Shown here: positions 57,013 through 64,000 of the stretch, one piece after another
Layout: the number at the start of each line of letters is the position of its first letter
Position numbering within the stretch: position 1 is the first letter of the stretch
Source of the DNA: Floccularia luteovirens
Taxonomy: Eukaryota > Basidiomycota > Agaricomycetes > Agaricales > Squamanitaceae
Assembly (NCBI GenBank): GCA_009739215.1
Contig: VSJF01000006.1
Coordinates: 1,240,001-1,304,000, forward strand
DNA: 64,000 nt
Reading direction: 5' to 3'
Program-made: the position numbers and the translations under genes
Notes under the pieces: model-generated
The model's input: the letters and a program-made list of their open reading frames with translations, nothing else
Told to the model about the DNA's origin: nothing
Database searches by the model: none

Positions 57013-59345
57013 ATGGCAGAACCTCATCTCGTCGACAAAAAGGCGACTTTTGCTTCTTTCTCCAATTTGCTAGACGCACGCCTCCTTCGTGCACTTGCAG
57101 ACGCAGGTTTTGCTCGACCAACGTTGGTACAAGCCAAGGCGATACCCCTTGCTCTCGAATCCCGCGACATTCTTGCACGTGCTCGAACGGGTAGTGGAAA
57201 GACAGCAGCTTACTGTATCCCTCTTGTTCAACGGATCCTCAGTGCCAAAAGTGTAGGTACGGTTTCTTTGTATCCAAGCTATGGAATATGACATCTAACC
57301 ATTTGGCCTCTAGAATTTGGATATTGATACACCCGAAAGACAAGCAACTAGGGCACTTATTTTGGTTCCGACGAGGGAATTATCTGAGCAGGTGTTTGCT
57401 TATTTGCGTGGTCTTTTGAAATACTGCGATAAAGAGGTGGCCGTCTCAAACCTAGCATCTGGAACAACATCACATCTACAACGGTAAGTGATGCTTCTTG
57501 CTGATCATTGTCGGACTGACTTAATGTCTCTGAAATTAGCACCTTGTTAGCTGACCATCCAGATATTGTGATATCCACTCCCTCCCGAACACTATCACTT
57601 CTACAGGCCAAAGTAAGCAAGTCTGCAAAGTTTCCAGGAATCGGATCTTAATTATCATCTGTACAGGCACTATCTTTAAATTCCCTTGATTCTCTGGTCA
57701 TTGATGAAGCAGACCTCATACTTTCATATGGTCACGATGAGGACATTCGACAGATATTCAGTGGATCTTATCTACCCAAAGTGTACCAATCCTATTTAAT
57801 GAGTGCAACAATGACAGAGGACGTTGAAATGCTCAAGGGACTCACTCTTCGTAATCCGGTATGTTTGGAGAGTTTACGACCGTGCATCTCCTTGATTTGA
57901 ATTTGTAGGCAATCCTTAAACTAGAAGAAGGAGAAGATGAAGCAGCAAAACTCAGCCAATATGTTGTTAGGTGCGTTCCTTGATCATGCATGTGAAAACT
58001 ATCGTGACCATCGACCATAGATGCTCGGAGGTTGACAAGTTCTTGCTGACATATGTTATTCTAAAACTCAAGCTGATAAAAGGAAAATGTATCCTTTTCG
58101 TGAATGATGTCGACCGTGGCTACCGCGTAAAGCTCTTCCTGGAGCAGTTTTCAATAAAGAGTTGTGTGCTCAACTCAGAGCTACCTTTGAATTCAAGGTA
58201 ATGGTTTATCGCCCTTTTTCATTGTTTTACCAGATAATCAATGGTTTTATCAGATATCACACGGTTCAGGAGTTTAATAAGGGAGTGTATGATTATATTA
58301 TCGCTACGGACGAAGATGTAAGTCATAGAGAATATGACACAGACGAAGAGGACGGAGAAGAAAAGGAAGATGAAACAGAAGAATGTCAGTGCCTTGTTAG
58401 GTTGTTAGCAGCGTCATTAATTTTTCTTCAGTCACATCAACTCAGCGGCAGGCTGATAAAGAGACCGTACCTGCAACGGAACCAGAGTCTTCGACGCGTA
58501 AGCGAAAACGTCCAGTGTCTCCGCCAGCGCCAAAATCACGTAAGCGCAAAACTGCAACTAAAGGGGTAGACAAAGAATATGGAGTAACACGGGGTGTTGA
58601 TTTTGTCGATGTCAGTTGTGTGCTGAATTTCGATTTGCCGACGTCTTCTCGCGCATACACTCACCGCGTCGGGCGCACCGCTCGTGCGGGTCGGACAGGT
58701 ATGGCGCTTTCCTTTGTGGTCCCAAAGTCGGAGTGGGGGAAAAATAAAGTTGTTGGAGGGGTTCCAAGTGCAGCAAAGGACGAAGAAGTCTATGCACGTA
58801 TAGAAAAGGAGCAGGGCGCAAGAGGGAGCAAGATCAAAGAGTACAAATTTGACATGCGTCAAGTTGAAGCGTTCCGATACCGCATGGAGGACGCACTTAG
58901 GAGTGTGACACGTAGTGCAATCAAGGAGGCGCGTATCAAGGAGTTAAAAACAGAGATTTTAAATTCAGACAAACTCAAGGTGAGAACAAGAAGTTATTAA
59001 TACCCTGAGGATATTTTTCTCTAAACGATTCCCTTGCAGGCGCACTTTGAGGATAATCCTCTTGATTTGGAGTTCCTGCGACATGATAAACCCTTACATC
59101 CTACCCGGATTCAGCCACACATGAAGCATGTTCCGAAATACCTTCTCCCACGAATGGCTCCTGTACCTGGAACAGACCCAGAAGTGACTGAAACTGAAGG
59201 TACCAACACAAAGGGGTTTGTGCCATTCAAAAAAGGCAGTGTACGGGGTCGGGGACGCGGTAGGGGACGCGGTGGACGTGGCAGTTCGAGTGGCGGCAGG
59301 AGTGGCAAGAAGAAATCTGATCCTCTGAAAAAGTTTGGAAGGTGA
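57013..59345 (+). CDS. DBP9: DEAD-box ATP-dependent RNA helicase DBP9
   Basis: Nucleolar helicase of 60S subunit assembly (human DDX56). Motifs in order: Q motif region [19 protein letters not shown], motif [12 protein letters not shown], Ia [12 protein letters not shown], motif [20 protein letters not shown] (the stretch after DEAD is DBP9-specific), motif III SATM, then [29 protein letters not shown], a charged insert of about 70 residues typical of DBP9, [17 protein letters not shown] and motif [15 protein letters not shown]. The tail is an RG-rich stretch ([15 protein letters not shown]) and ends KKFGR with TGA at 59343-59345. The ATG at 57013 is the first true ATG in frame. About eight introns. 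Confidence 0.95.
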
Positions 59346-59753
59346 CTGATTTCAAAAGAGCGCGGCACTCGGAATCAGAGGCTGCGTGATATGCATATTT
59401 CCGGTCCGGCAGTAGTATTGCCGGAAGTCTCGTTTCGTCAACCACACACGAATGAATTCGAGGTACAACCGCGTGGTATGTCTTTTAATATACATATACA
59501 CTTGGTGTTATGGGTTTAGTTTGCAAGGTTTATCACTAAGTATATTGTTTACAAAAATGTAGTATGATTCACGTGGTTAATCAGTATGTTTTACAAATAC
59601 TTGCCATATGTACTCAGTAGACGTCTGATGTCTAACTAAGCTGTTGACTCAACAGGCGGCAATTCTCAATCCCCGGATGGTTTGACTGATGTTGACAGTG
59701 TCATTCTCTTCCCCCATTCCTTATTCCCACCATTCTTAACGTCCGCACCACTC
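59346..59753. other. Intergenic region DBP9 / dehydrogenase
   Basis: About 400 bp, AT-rich, with no gene seen. It presumably carries the DBP9 3' UTR and the promoter of the next gene. Confidence 0.45.
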
Positions 59754-61025
59754 ATGGCTACAAATGGCGTACATCCAGAGGCCTCAGAATCTCCAAAAAA
59801 TATTTGGTTTATTACAGGTGAGGAAACAAACCTTAGATTCCACCTCAATACCTGTATTGTCTTTGATAACCGACGTATCAAGGGACGACCTCTGGGTTTG
59901 GACGTCGTCTAGTAACTTCAGCCCTCAGGCGTGGAGATCGCGTAATAGCTACCGGTCGGTCGACGGAAAAGCTTAACGAGATCGTCAAAGAATGTGATTC
60001 CAACCTGCGTGAAAACTTGATCACGATGGAATTGGATGTTACAGAAGAAGAAGCAGCTATCAAAGCGAAGGTGGAGAAGGCGGCTGCAACGTGGGGAGGT
60101 ATTGATGTATTGGTAAACAACGCAGGTTAACTGTTTACTGTATCCATGTAGGTTATATTTGAATCCTAACCTTTCGATTCGTTCTATTTTAGGTTTCGGG
60201 ATTTCATCGTTGGTAGAAGAGGGAGGGTATGTTATTACTACACACACCTTCATGTCACTGAGAATTGAATGTATACTAGCGTTGAGATGTTACGCTCTCA
60301 GGCAGAAGTGAACGTTTTTGGAGTGATCAAGGTGACAGTGGCCACCTTACCATTCTTGCGCGCAAGCAGAGGCGCTACCCTTGTCATTGTTGGGAGCAGG
60401 TCAGCATGGAGACCAGAGATTCCAGTAAGTAAACATGGTTGATTCTGTATATTATTCGAGTATAACTGGAACTAACTATATCACGCTAGGGACTTGGTAT
60501 TTCATCCAAACATTATTTAAATTACAAACTTTTACATTGAAGCGTATTTAGGACATTATTCTGCTTCAAAAGCTGCGACTCACTGTAAGTTCTTTGATTC
60601 GACCTCAGTGGTGTTCAATGGGAACCTATATACGTGGGTTAACAGCACTTGCCGAGACCTGGTCGGTTGAGCTAGCTCCATTCAATATACGTGTCCTCCT
60701 GGTAGCTCCAGGATCATTCCGCACAGAAGGTATCTACAGCTACCCACCGTCCACAATCGGTCACATACCACCATACGACGAAATTCGTAACCGCAGCACA
60801 AAAGGTCTAGCGGTAGCGCAGGCTGCTGCCCGTGGGGATCCAGCGAAAGCAATGGAAATCCTTGTTGATGTAGTGAGAGGGGAAGGTGTGGCGAAAGGCC
60901 GTAAGTGGCCAATGTATCTAATACTAGGGGATGATGCAGAGAGGGATGTACGTGCCAAGTGCACGCGCATCTTGAATGTCTTGGATGAATGGTCAGATGT
61001 TGCGCGTAGTGCAAATATTGATTGA
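59754..61025 (+). CDS. Short-chain dehydrogenase/reductase (classical SDR)
   Basis: NAD(P)-dependent oxidoreductase with a Rossmann fold. Exons join to NIWFITGTTSGFGRRLVTSA (TGxxxGxG cofactor loop, completed across an intron at about 59817), RRGDRVIATGRSTEKL (an Arg pair and a basic loop compatible with NADP), ELDVTEEE, IDVLVNNAG, LVIVGSRSAWRPEIPG with the catalytic Ser, and the Y-x3-K site in GHYSASKAATHSL, then FNIRVLLVAPGSFRTEG. A start at 59754 (MATNGVHPEASES) is the first in-frame ATG; the stop is at 61023-61025. Six or more introns. The substrate is unknown; the family covers many mushroom oxidoreductases annotated only as NAD(P)-binding proteins. Confidence 0.88.
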
Positions 61026-61234
61026 ACTACTTGATGTACAAAGTAACATATAGCTACTCTGTAGAAACATTATGATGTTCAAGAATTTATGAACATTTTT
61101 ACCATCAAATAAAAATACAGTTTTTACTTCTTATAGTCTTTTGGCAGGCGCGATACGGGTGTGAGGGTTCGCATAATAACGAGGCCAGATAGGTTTCGGA
61201 TATCCAGAATTTCTCGTAACGCGAACTTCATTTT

Positions 61235-63852
61235 TCATGTGGCCTCCTCATCCACACCCTCCTCCCACCCACGCGCTCGCTCCACTGCCCGCTGCCACAA
61301 CGCAATCTTGCGTTCACGCTCACTCTTGTCAAGAGATGGTGAGAATACACGGTTACCCTGTGTGTTCACATCTTTGAGCGATTCTGGGTTGTTCAGGTCC
61401 CATCCAAATAAGTTGATTGCAGCACCTGCGAGAATCGCAGAGCCTAGGGCAGTTGATCTAGAAGGTAGTGAAAGAATGGACGAAGGTGATTAAGTAAACA
61501 AGTGAGATGAATAACCAATACATACTCTCTCATTTCAGGCCGAACAACATCGAAGCCACCGATGTCTGCTAATATACTCATAGCAAGATCTCCATTCGTC
61601 ATGCCACCATCAACTTTGAGGTGGCGTAGCGAGGTACCTGCATCGAGTTTCATACTCTCAATGATAGCTTGTGTTTGGAAGGCGTTGGCTTCGAGTGTTG
61701 CACGAGCAATGTGTGAGCGATTGGTATATTGCGAGAGACCTTTATTTGTTTCCGTATCGAACAATGAGCCAGCGTGCGTGTATCAAGCCCAAGTACGCAC
61801 CAATGAGTAGGGCTGCAGCGCCTGGATCCCAGTACGGCGCGAGCAGTCCAGAAAATGCAGTCACAAAGTATACACCGCCCGTTGTTGGTTCTTTGGCGGC
61901 AAGATCATTTACTTCAGCCGCGGTGCTTATAAGAGCAACTGAGTCACGCAGCCATTTTACAGCACTCCCGGCGACAGCAACTATGGTAAGGGTAATAAGG
62001 TGTCGACAGTAGAATTAATATATACGTACTGCTTCCTTCGAGCGCATAAACTGGTTTGGCCTTCGGTCCTGCTTGATATGCAATCTAAAAGTTCCAATAT
62101 TAACCAAAACAGACCTCTTGATCAGAAAACACTTACTGTACTCAACAAACCATGCCTGCTCTTTACAATCTCGCCTCCAGTACAAAACAACAAAAATGCA
62201 CCTGTTCCATACGTACATTTTGCCTCACCCTGATTCAAGCATTTATTACCAACAAGTGCACCTTGCTGATCACCCACGAGGCCACCAATGGGTACTCCCT
62301 GCAATGAACCTTGGGCAATGTTGCCATATACCTCCGACGTGGAGACAAGGCGTGGAAGGATGGATGTACGTAGACCAAAGAACGCGAGAAGTGAGGGTTC
62401 CCAGTTAAGTGTGCGTGCATTGAGGAGGAGAGTGCGAGATGCGTTTGTTACCTCGCCGATGTGAACTCCTGTTTTGACACCACCTAGAAGATTCTGTATT
62501 TAGAGAAAAAGATGAGGGATCGTGATCCTGAGGCCAGAGTTGACCAAAACTCTTACATACGCAACCCACGACTCGACGGTACCAAATAGTAAGTCATCCG
62601 ATTCGTGCGCACTTGCGACGGCTTCGTGATGGTCGATCATCCAACGCAACTTTATTGCAGAGAAATATGTTGAGAGCTGGAGTCCCGTTCTGAAGGAATT
62701 GTAGATATATTATTTATAAATGTAGCCAGGAATAAGCTCACATATCTCGCAAGGCTTCTATACCATCCTCCCCCTTCTTCCAGACACCTGGAGAAATTTC
62801 AATGCCTACATCGCGCAACTTTGCCGAGTAATGCGCCACGGTATTCTTTGTGCGTCCGTCTGTCCATACAATTGCGCGACACAATGGACGACCTGTCGAA
62901 CGACTCCAAGCAACGGTTGTTTCACGCTGATTCGTAATACCTTGAGGGAGAAGAAAACGTAAGTGGTTAATGCGGTGTTTCGATGATCAGGTGGATGAGA
63001 TGCAGTGATGAGATTAAGATAATTAACCCTCGATGAAGAAGGAGCAAATACATGTAGCGGGCATGTGATGCTCAATAAAACGTGGCACAACGCTCATGGG
63101 ACGAGGGATGCATGCGGCTAGGAAGCTATGATTGTGCATAGGTGCATGACAGCTTGGGAAGCGCAGTGGAGAAACACAACACCCCGACAATTCATCATCA
63201 TAATAAACTGAATAGGGACGTAATGAAGAAAGAAAGAGTAAACTAACCTATGACCTTGATGCTCTTACGCGCCCACCCATCGGCTTCTAAAGCCTTGACA
63301 GTCTCGTCAATGCATTTATCCGCATGTTGCTGTATCTCATCCGCGTCGTGTTCATGCCATCTACAAAATTTAGTTGCAAGGGAATGAAAGAATAGAACAA
63401 AACATGTAACACACCCTGGGTTTGGATAATATTGAGGAAATTCAATTTGATGTTGTGCAATGATATCGGCATATTGGTTAAATACGATGAAACGAACAGA
63501 ACTGTTATTGTAAGACCACCATTCGAAGAATCAGCGAAAAGAGAACTCACGTAGTACCACAATCCAACGACCCAACAAATTCACCTTGCTTCAAGTTTGA
63601 ATCCGAAGTGGACATGGCACGAAAGGTGGTACGGGAAAGATCTTTACAAGGAAGCGCGCGTCGAGTTATAAGACCACTACTACAGGTGGTTGGAGTGAAA
63701 AATTGTAACCGTGCAGAGATACAAGGACGAGGTGTTCTCAAAAACCTTGATGCAGGCCCTGAGGAAGCAAAAGAGCGTCTCTGAGTGATATTAAGTGCCC
63801 GAGAGAAGACAGATTGAGAGAGACAGGAATTGTGGAGAAAGCGAGTACACAT
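61235..63852 (-). CDS. GUT1: Glycerol kinase with presequence-like N-terminal extension
   Basis: Phosphorylates glycerol to glycerol-3-phosphate (FGGY family). The core begins [20 protein letters not shown] (phosphate-1 loop), then [120 protein letters not shown] and the C-terminal EEGVDEEAT with TGA at 61235-61237. Before the usual start (MSTSDS, ATG at 63613-63615) the frame continues 79 codons to an ATG at 63850-63852. That stretch is rich in Arg and Ser and nearly free of acidic residues, like a mitochondrial presequence. About nine introns; an intron at about 61762-61820 joins LLIG to [12 protein letters not shown]. Confidence 0.93.
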
Positions 63853-64000
63853 TGGTATTTATAAATTTACCATGTCAATCACTCTCCCGGTTCTCTCTCC
63901 GCCGGCCCGCTCATAACCGTTCTACTCTAAAACAATGATACATAACATGTGGTCTCCTATCCGTCAAGTGTACCTTCTAACCACTCTATACATCAATTCC

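Noticed and set aside
1..64000. tRNA genes
   Set aside because: A visual scan for box B-like sequences on both strands found only matches inside coding exons with no cloverleaf partner; a tRNAscan run would be decisive.

Overview
The window looks like nuclear DNA of a filamentous basidiomycete, probably an agaricomycete. Genes are dense, on both strands, and broken by many short introns of about 50-60 nt. The proteins have fungal architectures: an SFH5 lipid transfer protein, a UFD4 HECT ligase, the RPF1 and DBP9 ribosome biogenesis factors, and a TKL-type kinase of the mushroom-expanded kind. No tRNA, rRNA, CRISPR array or complete transposon was seen.

Layout. 1-34 kb is housekeeping: the 3' end of an unknown gene; RPL43 and SFH5 (minus); a TPT/SLY41-type transporter, a PAH-domain protein kinase and RPS4 (plus); PSO2/SNM1 (minus) divergent from a class III aminotransferase; a UFD4-type ligase and the splicing factor RDS3/PHF5A (plus); an NBR1-like PB1/ZZ protein (minus) divergent from carnitine acetyltransferase; RPF1; a small secreted-protein gene found only by joining three short exons (31.9-32.4 kb); and an EEF1AKMT4-like methyltransferase with an apparent one-base frameshift.

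34.9-53.1 kb is the accessory core. Three tandem paralogues (A 34909-40056, B 41390-45324, C 48276-52224) encode a large protein family I do not recognise. Ten exons with intron phases 2-1-2-1-2-1-1-2-1 show that the protein was built from four tandem copies of a two-exon module. A has a different last exon from B and C: a His/Ser/Pro-rich tail of about 557 residues. B and C each precede a convergent copy of the sulfhydryl oxidase gene ERV1, because a segment of about 6.9 kb was duplicated in tandem. The duplication joint near 46.28 kb still holds a 27-bp scrap of the downstream ZIP transporter gene fused to a scrap of the 3' end of gene A. B and C are a mosaic of nearly identical and clearly diverged blocks, which suggests gene conversion.

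53.6-63.9 kb returns to housekeeping: a ZIP zinc transporter and ZNHIT2 (minus), DBP9 and a short-chain dehydrogenase (plus), and glycerol kinase with a long presequence-like N-terminus (minus).

Shared themes: ribosome and RNP biogenesis (RPL43, RPS4, RPF1, DBP9, ZNHIT2), carbon metabolism in mitochondria and peroxisomes (carnitine acetyltransferase, glycerol kinase, aminotransferase) and protein turnover (UFD4, NBR1-like). Three introns have GC-AG rather than GT-AG ends, all with the donor GCGAGT. Exon coordinates were derived by hand and may be off by a base or two.
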